Source: Planctomycetota bacterium
GTDB taxonomy: Bacteria; Planctomycetota; PUPC01; JACPCR01
Length of the DNA: 64,000 nucleotides
Direction: 5' to 3'
Assembly (NCBI GenBank): GCA_016179685.1
Contig: JACPCR010000078.1
Location: 1-64,000 of the forward strand
The notes beneath the pieces were generated by a model that saw nothing but the letters and a program-made list of their open reading frames with translations, had not been told where the DNA came from and made no database searches. The translations under genes were made by a program, and so were the position numbers. Of this stretch, positions 55,340 to 63,834 are shown one piece after another. How positions within the stretch are numbered: position 1 is the stretch's first letter; each line of letters starts with the position of its first letter.

Positions 55340-57037
55340 TTGCCTCGTGACCACGCCGTGAATACGTTCCCTGCCCCTCAGGTCCTGGTCCGGATTCAGG
55401 TGGACGCCCCCTTTCGGCGGGAGGCGAGACCGGTCCTCGACGGGCGGGAGGCGCTGGAACGCCTTGGGCGGCAAACTTCAGAGATTCAGTTTCCCATCCC
55501 AGGCCGTGGAGAACAATACCGTTTCCACATTGACCTGACGCGGTGCATCGGCTGCCGCTGCTGCGAGGTGGCCTGCAATGAGCAGAACAACAATCCCGCG
55601 GAGGTGAAATGGAGGAAAGTCGGAGAGATCGAGGGCGGCAGCTACCCGCAGGTCCGGCGTCTCTACCTCTCCATGAGCTGCAATCACTGCCTCGAGCCAT
55701 CGTGCCTCGAGGGCTGTCCGGTGGACGCCTATACGAAGCGGCCGGACGGAATCGTTGTTCATGACGCGGAGGCGTGCATCGGCTGCCAGTACTGCGTCTG
55801 GAACTGCCCGTATGGAGCGCCCCAGTATCATCCGGAGCGTCACGTCGTTACCAAGTGTCATCTTTGCGTGGATCGTCTCGAGCAGCGCCAGTTGCCGGCG
55901 TGTGTCGAGGCGTGCCCATCGAGCGCCATCGAGGTGGAAACGGTGAAGGTGTTCGAGTGGAGGCGCGCCATAGCTCTGGCGGACGCGCCCGGTGTGCCCG
56001 CTGCGGACGTGACGTTCTCGACGACCCGCATCACGCTGCCCGAAGATTTGCCCGAGTCCATGGGCAAGACGGAAGCCCAGAACCTGCGACCCGAAGCGCC
56101 ACATGGCTCGCTCGTGCTTTTCCTGGTGCTCAGTCAATGGAGCGTGGGACTCTTCGCGGCAGCGCTTCTCCTCCAGATGGAGATGGCCTCCGGTGTGGAA
56201 GCCCGGGCCTCAGCCGCTTGCCTCCTGCCCCTGGCGGGATTCGGGCTCGCCCAGTTGGCCCTCGCCTCGGCCATTTTCCACCTGGGCAGGCCCCTCCACG
56301 CCGCAAGGGCACTCATTGCCTGGAAGAGAAGCTGGCTGAGCCGCGAGGTCCTCGCCTTCTCACTCTACACGCTGCTCGCCGGGTTCTGCGCCGCTCCGGG
56401 CCTCTTCCATCTCGCGGCGTGGAAGTCGCCGTCGTGGCTTCCCGGGCTCGACACGTCGGGGCCGCCTTCCGCCCCGATGGTCCTGACGCTGCTTGCCGGG
56501 CTGCTCGGCATCTTCTGCAGCGCCGGCATCTATCGCCTGCCAGCCAGGCCCGCCTGGAACAGCCGGCGCACCACCGTGCAATTCTTCTGCACGGCCGCCG
56601 TGCTGGGTGCGGCCAGTGGCTTGTTCTGCCTTCTCCATGCCGCACCCGGCGTGCTTCCGGACGGCGGGGCCGTCGTCCCCGGCCTCGCCGTCTGGGCCAT
56701 GGCAGGCCTCCTCTCCGTGGCCGCGATCGTCCAGGCCTCCGTGCCCTGGTCGCTCGTCCTGGAGGGCATCACGGCCGATGACCCCTCGGTGAAGGGCGCG
56801 GCGGTCCTGATGACCCGGCACTTTCGACGGCTTCTCTGGCTGCGGACCCTTCTGTTCGGAGCGGCAGCGGCCCTCGGACCCCTTGCCGCGTTCCGATCCG
56901 CAACGTCTTCGTCCGTGTCCATCTCGGCAGCGGCGCTGGTCGTGTGCGTCGCCGCCGAGTTGGCCGGGCGGTATCTCTTTTTCGTGACGGTGGTGCCGCG
57001 CCACACCCCGAGCAGCTTCGCTGCCCCCAGGAGGTAG
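55340..57037 (+). CDS. Fe-S ferredoxin fused to DmsC-like membrane anchor
   Basis: The 565-residue product joins two subunits. Residues ~65-225 form a DmsB-type ferredoxin with four cysteine clusters (CIGCRCCEVAC, CNHCLEPSCLEGCP, CIGCQYCVWNCP, CHLCVDR...ACVEACP), enough for four cubane clusters. Residues ~255-550 are hydrophobic with about eight helices (SLVLFLVLSQWSVGLFAAAL, LAQLALASAIFHLG, with RPLHAARALIAWKRSWLSRE) like DmsC/NrfD-type anchors. It is followed 3 nt later by the molybdoenzyme, so electrons from a membrane quinol may reach nitrate reductase through it. Translation may start at TTG 55340 or GTG 55358; neither has a strong ribosome-binding site. Confidence 0.85.
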   Translation: MPRDHAVNTFPAPQVLVRIQVDAPFRREARPVLDGREALERLGRQTSEIQFPIPGRGEQYRFHIDLTRCIGCRCCEVACNEQNNNPAEVKWRKVGEIEGGSYPQVRRLYLSMSCNHCLEPSCLEGCPVDAYTKRPDGIVVHDAEACIGCQYCVWNCPYGAPQYHPERHVVTKCHLCVDRLEQRQLPACVEACPSSAIEVETVKVFEWRRAIALADAPGVPAADVTFSTTRITLPEDLPESMGKTEAQNLRPEAPHGSLVLFLVLSQWSVGLFAAALLLQMEMASGVEARASAACLLPLAGFGLAQLALASAIFHLGRPLHAARALIAWKRSWLSREVLAFSLYTLLAGFCAAPGLFHLAAWKSPSWLPGLDTSGPPSAPMVLTLLAGLLGIFCSAGIYRLPARPAWNSRRTTVQFFCTAAVLGAASGLFCLLHAAPGVLPDGGAVVPGLAVWAMAGLLSVAAIVQASVPWSLVLEGITADDPSVKGAAVLMTRHFRRLLWLRTLLFGAAAALGPLAAFRSATSSSVSISAAALVVCVAAELAGRYLFFVTVVPRHTPSSFAAPRR

Positions 57038-57040
57038 CCG

Positions 57041-59296
57041 ATGGTGAACCGGAAAAGGATCGAACCTTCACTCGGCAGGGGTGCCGGGCATTCTGACCCC
57101 AGGGGGCGGGCACGACTCCTCGACGTCCTGGGGCTCAGTACTCATCCGGAAGACTTTACTTACGGGAGAGACCCGCGTTTCGGCGTGCTCGCCCGGGCGA
57201 AGATTCCCGATCGCTGGATTCCCACCACCTGCGGGTACTGCTCCGTCGGATGCGGGATGCTCCTCGGCGTGCGCGGGAACAGCGTCGTCAGCGTGCGAGG
57301 CGACCCGGACCATCCCGTGAACGAAGGCAAGCTCTGCCCCAAGGGCCTGGCCGAACACGTCGCCATCAGCGCACCGGGCAGGGCCCTCTATCCCGCCCGC
57401 AAGTCCCTGTCCGGCTTCCGACGCATTTCCTGGGACGAGGCGCTGGAACTGTTTCTCACCCAGGTGAAGGCCATCCAGGACCGCCAGGGTAAAGAGAGTT
57501 TCGCCGTCCTGTCCACGGGCCAGCTCGTCACGGAGGAGTTTTACACCCTGGGCAAACTGGTCCAGCTCGGTTTCCAGACGCCTCACTATGACGGGAACAC
57601 CACGCTCTGCATGGCCAGCGCGGTGGCGGGCTACAAGCGCAGCTTCGGAAGCGACGGCCCGCCGGGCAACTACGAGGACATCGAAAGGGCTGACGTGGTC
57701 ATGCTGATCGGGGCCAATATCGCGGACAACCACCCCATCCTGGCCTACCGGCTCTTCAAGAACCTCGACCGGCCCGACCGCGCCAGGGTCATCGTGGTCG
57801 ATCCGCGTGTGACGAAGACGGCCTTGCTGGCCGACCACTTTCTTGCACTTCGCCCGCGCACGGACGTGTATCTTCTGAACGGGCTGGCCCATCTTCTCAT
57901 CCGCCAGGGCTGGGTGAAGGAGGACTACGTGCGGCGGCACACCCGCGGCTACGACGAGCTGCGCCGGCATATCGAGCACTATCCCTTGCAGCACGTCGCC
58001 CGCGTCACCCGCCTGCCCGAGAGCCTCATCTTCGAAACGGCGAGGGCAATCGGAACGGCCCGGAGCGCTTTCTTCGCCTGGACCATGGGCGTCAATCACA
58101 GCACCCAGGGCACGGAGACCGTCAACGCCATCATCAATCTCGCGCTCCTCACCGGCAACGTGGGCGTGCCCGGCGGATCGCCTTTCTCCATCACCGGCCA
58201 GTGCAATGCCATGGGCTCACGGGAGACCTCGTTCACCTCGAGCCTGCCCGGCTACCGCAAGTTCGAGCGTGTCGAGGATCGCAGGGATCTGGCCCAGCTC
58301 TGGTCGCTACCCGAGTCGTCCATCCCCCGGCAGCGCGGCCTGGCCTACCCCGACATCATCCAAGGCGTCGTGGACGGCCGCATCCGGGGCCTCTGGATCA
58401 TCGGCACCAACCCGTTCGTCTCCTACCCGGACCAGAATCGGCTGCGGAAGGCGCTCCGGGGCCTCGAGTTCCTGGCGGTCCAGGACGGCTACCATCCGAC
58501 GCCGACCTCGGAAGCGGCCCACCTGGTTCTGCCGGCGGCGATCTGGGGTGAAAAGGAGGGAACGTACACGAACTCGGAGCGCCGCGTCTCCAAGGTCAAC
58601 GCGGCCGTCCGGCCACCGGGCGAGGCCCGGCCCGACTTCGAGATTTTCCTCGACCTGGCCCGCCGGCTGGGCGCCGGTGACACCCTCTTTCCGGGATGGC
58701 AGATGCCCCGTGATGCCTTCGATGAGTGGCGGCGCGTTTCGCGCGGACGCCTCTGCGACTACTCGGGCATCACGTACGAGAAGCTCGAGCACGGCACCCT
58801 CCAGTGGCCCGCACCCGAGGCCGATCCCATGAACGGAGACCGCCTCTATACCGCTGGCCGGTTCGAGACCGAGGACGGCAAGGCCTCGCTCTTCTCCGTG
58901 AGGTCCCAGCTCCCGCCGGAGGAGCCCGACGGCGACTACCCCTACCTCCTCAACACGGGCCGCATCGTCGAGCACTGGCATACCCGCACCAAGACGGGAA
59001 AAGTCCCGATCCTCGAACAAGCTGCCCCGGAGGCCTGGATCGAGATCAATCCACGGGACGCCGAGCGCCTGCGCGTGGGCGATCAGGATCGCGTCTCCGT
59101 CCGAAGCCGCCGAGGGAGCATCGATCACATCCGGGTGCGAGTGACCTCGACCGTCGGGCCGGGCCAGGTTTTCATTCCGTTCCATTTCGAGGAGGCCAAT
59201 GCGAACAATCTCACGATCGACGCCTCCGACCCGATATCCCGCGAGCCGAATTTCAAACAATGCGCCGTGCGGGTAGAAAGGATTGGCCCCGAATGA
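57041..59296 (+). CDS. nasA: Assimilatory nitrate reductase catalytic subunit (NasA/NarB type)
   Basis: 751 residues, a bis-MGD molybdoenzyme. The N-terminal Fe-S motif uses Cys 64, 67, 71 and 99 (CGYCSVGC...GKLCPKG). The Mo ligand is Cys 190 in TTLCMASAVAGYK, with the RSFGSDGPPGNYEDIE that follows being nearly specific to NasA/NarB nitrate reductases. GANIADNHPI, IIGTNPFVSYPDQN and the C-terminal NTGRIVEHWHTRTKTGK domain complete the fold. No twin-Arg signal is seen, so it is cytoplasmic, as for assimilatory enzymes. It reduces nitrate to nitrite. It overlaps the nitrite reductase gene by 4 nt. Confidence 0.9.
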   Translation: MVNRKRIEPSLGRGAGHSDPRGRARLLDVLGLSTHPEDFTYGRDPRFGVLARAKIPDRWIPTTCGYCSVGCGMLLGVRGNSVVSVRGDPDHPVNEGKLCPKGLAEHVAISAPGRALYPARKSLSGFRRISWDEALELFLTQVKAIQDRQGKESFAVLSTGQLVTEEFYTLGKLVQLGFQTPHYDGNTTLCMASAVAGYKRSFGSDGPPGNYEDIERADVVMLIGANIADNHPILAYRLFKNLDRPDRARVIVVDPRVTKTALLADHFLALRPRTDVYLLNGLAHLLIRQGWVKEDYVRRHTRGYDELRRHIEHYPLQHVARVTRLPESLIFETARAIGTARSAFFAWTMGVNHSTQGTETVNAIINLALLTGNVGVPGGSPFSITGQCNAMGSRETSFTSSLPGYRKFERVEDRRDLAQLWSLPESSIPRQRGLAYPDIIQGVVDGRIRGLWIIGTNPFVSYPDQNRLRKALRGLEFLAVQDGYHPTPTSEAAHLVLPAAIWGEKEGTYTNSERRVSKVNAAVRPPGEARPDFEIFLDLARRLGAGDTLFPGWQMPRDAFDEWRRVSRGRLCDYSGITYEKLEHGTLQWPAPEADPMNGDRLYTAGRFETEDGKASLFSVRSQLPPEEPDGDYPYLLNTGRIVEHWHTRTKTGKVPILEQAAPEAWIEINPRDAERLRVGDQDRVSVRSRRGSIDHIRVRVTSTVGPGQVFIPFHFEEANANNLTIDASDPISREPNFKQCAVRVERIGPE

Positions 59297-61140
59297 ACAC
59301 CGGCCCGGAATTTTCAGAGGAGCAGAAGTCGTACCTCCAGGGGTTCGCCGCCGGTGCGGACCTTGCCCGCTCGGCCCGCGGTCTTCCCACCTTCGCGGGT
59401 CTGCTGGGACTCGGGCAGCGGGATTCCGGCGGCCGCCCCTTCGTGCAGGTCCAGCTTTCCCCTCGAAACGGCGATTCCGACTCCGCCAGCCCCGAAGCCG
59501 GTCCGAGAAGACCCGAGTCGCTCTGGATCGAGGCCCAGAACCGGTTTCTAGCTGAAGGCAAGAAACTCGCTCCAGAGGAGGAAGCGAAGCGCCGGAAGCA
59601 CCCGCTCGACCTGTGGGACGAGATGCAGCAACACGCGGAGGAGGGCCGATTTCCGAAGGGGACCGACGTGTTCCTGTTCAAATTCCAGGGGCTTTTCTAT
59701 TGTGCGCCTGCTCAGGATGCCTTCATGTGCCGGCTGCGGCTGCCCGGCGGCATCCTGACCTCCACACAGATGCGCGGGGTGGCCGAGATTGCCAGCCGAT
59801 ATGCCGGAGGGGCCGCCGACGTGACGACGCGGGCCAACCTTCAGATTCGTGAAATCCGGCCCGGAGACAGTCTGGCTGTTCTGACGGCGCTTCACGACCT
59901 GGGCATCGTGAACCGCGGCGCCGGGGCGGACAACATCCGCAACATCACGGGCAGCCCCACCGCCGGCATCGATCCCCAGGAACTCATCGACACGCGGCCG
60001 CTCTCGCGCGAGATGCATCATGCCATCCTCAACCACCGCGAGCTCTACGGCCTGCCGCGAAAATTCAATGTCGCCTTCGACGGCGGCGGCCTCGTCAGCT
60101 CCCTCGCCGAAACCAATGACCTGGGCTTCCAGGCCGTCCGAGTGGCTGCAGGCAGGCCCGTGCCCCCCGGCGACTACTTCCGCCTCCAGCTCGGGGGCAT
60201 CACCGGACACCAGGCTTTCGCCCAGGATGCCGGAGTGCTCCTCGAGACCCGCCAGTGCGTTCCCTCTGCCCTCGCCGCCGTTCGAATCTTCATCGAGCAG
60301 GGTGACCGAACGGACCGGAAGAAGGCCCGGCTCAGGTACCTGCTCGACCGCTGGGGCATCGAGCGCTTCCTCGAGGAGATGGAGAAGCACCTGCCTTTCC
60401 GTCCCCGGCGATTCCCACTGCAGGAGTGCGAACCGCGGGGCCCCGTCCTCCAGCACGGCCACGTCGGCTTTCATCCCCAGCGTCAGCCGGGACTCCTTTA
60501 CGCCGGCGTCGTCCTGCCCGCCGGACACCTGACTGCCGAGCAGATGGCCGGCCTCGCTACTCTTTCGGAACGACACGGCAGCGGCACGGTCCGCCTCACG
60601 GTCTGGCAGAACCTGATCGTCTCGGACGTCCCCGAGGCGGGCGTCGGAGCGGTGAAGCGGGAACTGGCGGCTCTGGGCCTCGGATGGGAGGCGAGCGCCC
60701 TCCGCGGCGGCCTCGTGGCGTGCACGGGCAACGGCGGGTGCAAGCTCGCCGCCTCGGACACGAAGGGGCACGCCCTCCAGATCGTCCAATACCTCGAGAC
60801 TCGCCTTGTGCTCGATCAGCCCATCAACATCCACCTCACCGGCTGCCCCAATTCCTGCGCCCAGCATTCCATCGGCGATATCGGCCTGCTCGGCACGAAA
60901 GTGCCCGCAGGCGATGAATGGGTCGAGGGTTACCACGTCTTCCTGGGAGGAGGCTACGCCAGCAATGCGGGACTGGGACACGAGATGTATCGTGATGTCC
61001 CCTTCCCGAAGCTCTTAAAGCTTCTCGAAGGTATGCTGAAGGCTTACCTCGCCCATAGGCTCGGAGCCGAGGAGACCTTCCAAGAGTTCACACGGCGGCA
61101 TTCCGCCGAGGCCCTCCGGGCGCTCTTCGGCTTCCCTTAG
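59293..61140 (+). CDS. nirA: Ferredoxin-type nitrite reductase, siroheme [4Fe-4S] (NirA type)
   Basis: 615 residues from ATG 59293, overlapping the nitrate reductase stop by 4 nt. Two ferredoxin-like halves are seen (FKFQGLFYCAPAQDAFMCRLRLPGGILT; HVGFHPQRQPGLLYAGVVLPAGHLT), the siroheme loop DVTTRANLQIR, and the Fe-S/siroheme cysteines at 477, 483, 518 and 522 (CTGNGGC ... TGCPNSC). Length and order match NirA/sulfite reductase hemoproteins. Context (NasA upstream) makes nitrite to ammonium the likely reaction, although the flavoprotein downstream is of the sulfite reductase kind. About 130 N-terminal residues are poorly conserved and Gln/Arg-rich. Confidence 0.88.
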   Translation: MNTGPEFSEEQKSYLQGFAAGADLARSARGLPTFAGLLGLGQRDSGGRPFVQVQLSPRNGDSDSASPEAGPRRPESLWIEAQNRFLAEGKKLAPEEEAKRRKHPLDLWDEMQQHAEEGRFPKGTDVFLFKFQGLFYCAPAQDAFMCRLRLPGGILTSTQMRGVAEIASRYAGGAADVTTRANLQIREIRPGDSLAVLTALHDLGIVNRGAGADNIRNITGSPTAGIDPQELIDTRPLSREMHHAILNHRELYGLPRKFNVAFDGGGLVSSLAETNDLGFQAVRVAAGRPVPPGDYFRLQLGGITGHQAFAQDAGVLLETRQCVPSALAAVRIFIEQGDRTDRKKARLRYLLDRWGIERFLEEMEKHLPFRPRRFPLQECEPRGPVLQHGHVGFHPQRQPGLLYAGVVLPAGHLTAEQMAGLATLSERHGSGTVRLTVWQNLIVSDVPEAGVGAVKRELAALGLGWEASALRGGLVACTGNGGCKLAASDTKGHALQIVQYLETRLVLDQPINIHLTGCPNSCAQHSIGDIGLLGTKVPAGDEWVEGYHVFLGGGYASNAGLGHEMYRDVPFPKLLKLLEGMLKAYLAHRLGAEETFQEFTRRHSAEALRALFGFP

Positions 61141-61183
61141 GACACGGGCATGGAAGTGCAGCCGCACTTCCATGCCCGTGTCC
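61140..61183 (+). repeat. 20-bp perfect hairpin between nirA and the flavoprotein gene
   Basis: GGACACGG... (61140-61159) and its exact complement (61164-61183) flank a 4-nt AGCC loop, beginning in the nirA stop codon. No T-tract follows, so it is not a standard intrinsic terminator. It could stabilise or partly terminate the operon transcript. Confidence 0.9.
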
Positions 61184-61236
61184 CAAATCTTCCAAAAGAC
61201 ACCGTTCACGACACCTGACACCGGAATACTCGCAGC

Positions 61237-62922
61237 ATGCCTATACCCGTCCCCTGCCTTCCAGAATCCGCCCCCTTCAGCCTGGCGCAACGAGCCTGGC
61301 TCAATGGCTTCTTCGCCGGCCTCTTGTGCCCGGAGGAATCGGCACGGTCGTTCAGCTCGGCCGGAGACAACGCCTTCAGGCTCGAATCACGCCAGGACAA
61401 GCCAGCCGAGCCGGAGGAGACCTTTCCCTGGCACGACCCTACGCTTCCGATGGAGGAGCGGCTGAAGCTCGCCGAGGGCCGTCCCCTCGAAAGGGTTCTC
61501 ATGGCTGCCATGGCCCAGCTCGATTGCGGCGCCTGTGGCTACGTGTGCAAGACCTATGCGGAGGCCATCCGCACCGGTGCGGAGACCGAACTGACGCGCT
61601 GCGTCCCGGGTGGGAAGGAGACGGCCCGAAAACTGAAGGAGATTCTCAGCTCGAACGACCCGGCGACTCCGGTGGTCGTTCTCGCCTCCGCGGGCGCGCC
61701 TAATGGACATTCGACGCGGCCAGGCTTCGCTCGCGCTGCCGCGACGAAGCCTTCGAATGGTACGACTCTGCGGCCGCTGGGCGGCCGGCCCGCTTTCGAC
61801 CGCAAGAGGCCGTTCCACGCACCGCTCCTCGAGAATCGGCCCCTGAATCAGCCCGGATCGAATAAGGACACCCGGCATCTCGTGCTGGACCTGGACGGCA
61901 GCGGCCTGACGTACGAGGTTGGAGACAGCCTCGGGGTCTTTCCGAGGAATTGTCCCCAGGTGGTGGAGGGCATTATCGAGGCTCTGGGCAGCCGGGGTGA
62001 TGAGGAAGTCGACACACCCGACAAAAGGAGGGCGACTCTGCGCCAGGCGCTTCAGGAGGATTATGCGGTTAACCGGCCGAGCGAGAAGCTGGTGGCTCTC
62101 CTGGCCGGGTCTGCCACGGCGGCCTCCGGCGGGGAAAGCCTACGGCAGGGGATTTTCGGAGGGCGAGACGCATGCCCGCTGGAAGAGTTGGAAGTTCTGG
62201 ACCTGCTCCGGCAGTTTCCATCGGCGAGGCCTCCTGTCGTGGACTTCGTGGCCGTGCTTCCAAGACTCCAGCCTCGGCTCTATTCCATTGCTTCGTCGCC
62301 AAGGGCGTATCCCGGTCAGGTCCACCTTACCGTGGCCGTGGTGCGTTACTGGCATCAGGGACATCTCAGGAGGGGCGTCGCTTCCACCTTCCTCGCCGAG
62401 CGAGTAGCCCGGGGTCAAAAGGTGCCGGTCTTCATCCAGCCCTCGACCAAGTTTCGCCTCCCATCGAACCCGGATGCCCCGGTCATCATGGTCGGGCCGG
62501 GTACCGGCATTGCTCCGTTCAGAGCCTTCTTGCAGGAGCGCCGTGCCACGGGCGCCCGCGGCAAGAACTGGCTTTTTTTCGGCGATCAGCGAAAGGAGTT
62601 CGACTTCCTCTACCGGTCCGAGCTGGAGCAGCTCCTGCACGAGGGTCTTCTGACTCGCCTCGACACCGCTTTCTCCAGGGATCAGGAGCAGAAGGTCTAC
62701 GTGCAGCACCGTCTCCTCGAAAACGCCCAGGCAGTCTGGAATTGGCTCTGCGAAGGCGCCTTTCTCTATGTGTGCGGCGATGCCAAGCGCATGGCCAGGG
62801 ACGTGGAGCACACCCTTCAGCAGATTGTGGCGAGCCGGGGCCAGATGCCTCCGGAGGACGCCGGGGCCTATTTGCAGGAGCTGGCCTGCTCCCACCGTTA
62901 CCAGCGCGATGTCTACTCCTGA
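61237..62922 (+). CDS. CysJ-like flavoprotein reductase with N-terminal Fe-S domain
   Basis: 561 residues. An N-terminal four-cysteine domain (Cys 97, 100, 104, 122 in CGACGYVC...RC) resembles the small Fe-S domain of RnfB-type proteins. Residues ~180-560 are the FAD/NADPH half of CysJ/NADPH-P450 reductases: RHLVLDLDGSGLTYEVGDSLGV, RLYSIASSP (FAD RxYS motif), GVASTFLA, VGPGTGIAPFRAFLQER (NADPH loop) and YVCGDAKRMARDV. No FMN flavodoxin domain is present; the Fe-S domain may replace it. It should pass electrons from NADPH to the siroheme reductase and perhaps the molybdoenzyme. An intact gene despite the hairpin before it. Confidence 0.85.
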   Translation: MPIPVPCLPESAPFSLAQRAWLNGFFAGLLCPEESARSFSSAGDNAFRLESRQDKPAEPEETFPWHDPTLPMEERLKLAEGRPLERVLMAAMAQLDCGACGYVCKTYAEAIRTGAETELTRCVPGGKETARKLKEILSSNDPATPVVVLASAGAPNGHSTRPGFARAAATKPSNGTTLRPLGGRPAFDRKRPFHAPLLENRPLNQPGSNKDTRHLVLDLDGSGLTYEVGDSLGVFPRNCPQVVEGIIEALGSRGDEEVDTPDKRRATLRQALQEDYAVNRPSEKLVALLAGSATAASGGESLRQGIFGGRDACPLEELEVLDLLRQFPSARPPVVDFVAVLPRLQPRLYSIASSPRAYPGQVHLTVAVVRYWHQGHLRRGVASTFLAERVARGQKVPVFIQPSTKFRLPSNPDAPVIMVGPGTGIAPFRAFLQERRATGARGKNWLFFGDQRKEFDFLYRSELEQLLHEGLLTRLDTAFSRDQEQKVYVQHRLLENAQAVWNWLCEGAFLYVCGDAKRMARDVEHTLQQIVASRGQMPPEDAGAYLQELACSHRYQRDVYS

Positions 62923-62979
62923 GAAACAAATGGATCACACGTTTGTATACAACCACTTAAGAAGAAGGCCTCAACCCAA

Positions 62980-63040
62980 GTTGGAGTGACGGCTTTAGCC
63001 GTTGTCCGAGCAGCGCCACGCCTCAAGGCGTGACTCCAAC
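62980..63040 (+). repeat. Three-way-junction-like structured element after the nitrate operon
   Basis: Outer arms GTTGGAGT (62980-62987) and ACTCCAAC (63033-63040) enclose two small hairpins, ACGGCT/AGCCGT (62989-63002) and CACGCC/GGCGTG (63017-63032). All stems are perfect. The element starts 57 nt after the last operon stop. It may end the transcript or be a mobile REP-like element. The interval 62923-63834 otherwise holds only the decayed gene below. Confidence 0.6.
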
Positions 63041-63102
63041 ATCTCCGCACAACGGAGCGAGTCCGCGAGCTTCGTAAACCGCGTTCCTGAGAAACAACTC
63101 CG

Positions 63103-63680
63103 CTAAGTCTCAGCGAACGCAGGTGTTGCGACTTTCTGGGTTTTGACTTTTGGAGGACATTTTGGGCCTCGCGGATATGGAAATGATGGCGCTTCGGGCC
63201 CCAGAGATTCCTGAAACGGCAGAGCCCAGAAGGCGATCTCGCTGACTTGGGCGCTGGAATCCAGAATCCCGAGCCTCACGCGAGGCGTAGATTGGTGGAC
63301 TCCAATCACCCAGTGAAACTGGGCTGACCCACAGGTCGAGCGATGCCACGTCCAGGCCTTGTGCTCGAGGTCCCACCATTCAAGAGAGCCCCCCTGAATG
63401 CTCAAGAGAGCTGTCCGGCTGCGGCAAGCACCTGTACCGCCTCGAGGTCGACCCTCTGATCGAAGTCGAATACCAGCACCATACCCGGCGTGTCCGCCGG
63501 CACATCAGGGGCCGGACTACCCAGGTCGCCATCAAACGAAGAGGCAGGTGCGGAGGAGGTTTCAAGAGGCCCCCACGCGCACGTGTCGTGCGGTCCAGCC
63601 AGGATTGCTCAAACCCTGGAGGAATTGGGTAAAGGAGGAGCAGCTCAGACGGCGGCGGACCCGGTGCAGCGAGGCTCAAG
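63103..63680 (-). pseudogene. Decayed gene, possibly a carbohydrate-binding-type domain
   Basis: Coherent minus-strand protein sequence is split between frames: GMVLVFDFDQRVDLEAVQVL and AAAGQLS in one, then SIQGGSLEWWDLEHKAWTWH, RVRLGILDSSAQVSEIAFWA in another, with stops or shifts at ~63395 and ~63560. The VSEIAFW pattern recalls discoidin-like carbohydrate-binding domains. No start or full domain remains. Confidence 0.35.
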
Positions 63681-63834
63681 GCGAGCCCTTATGCCCTTGT
63701 CTGGTCACAGATTACAGCAGAAGGAACAGGAGAAAGGAGAAGAGGCATGGGAATTGCATGGATGAATTACCCCGTCAGGTTGCCTTTCATGGTCACCGCT
63801 GAATGGCGTCGGTCCCCCTCTTTGTCCTGAAGTA

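Noticed and set aside
63398-63802. 134-codon plus-strand frame
   Set aside because: Its protein is Arg/Pro/Gln-rich; the minus strand has the protein-like remnants, so it is a shadow.
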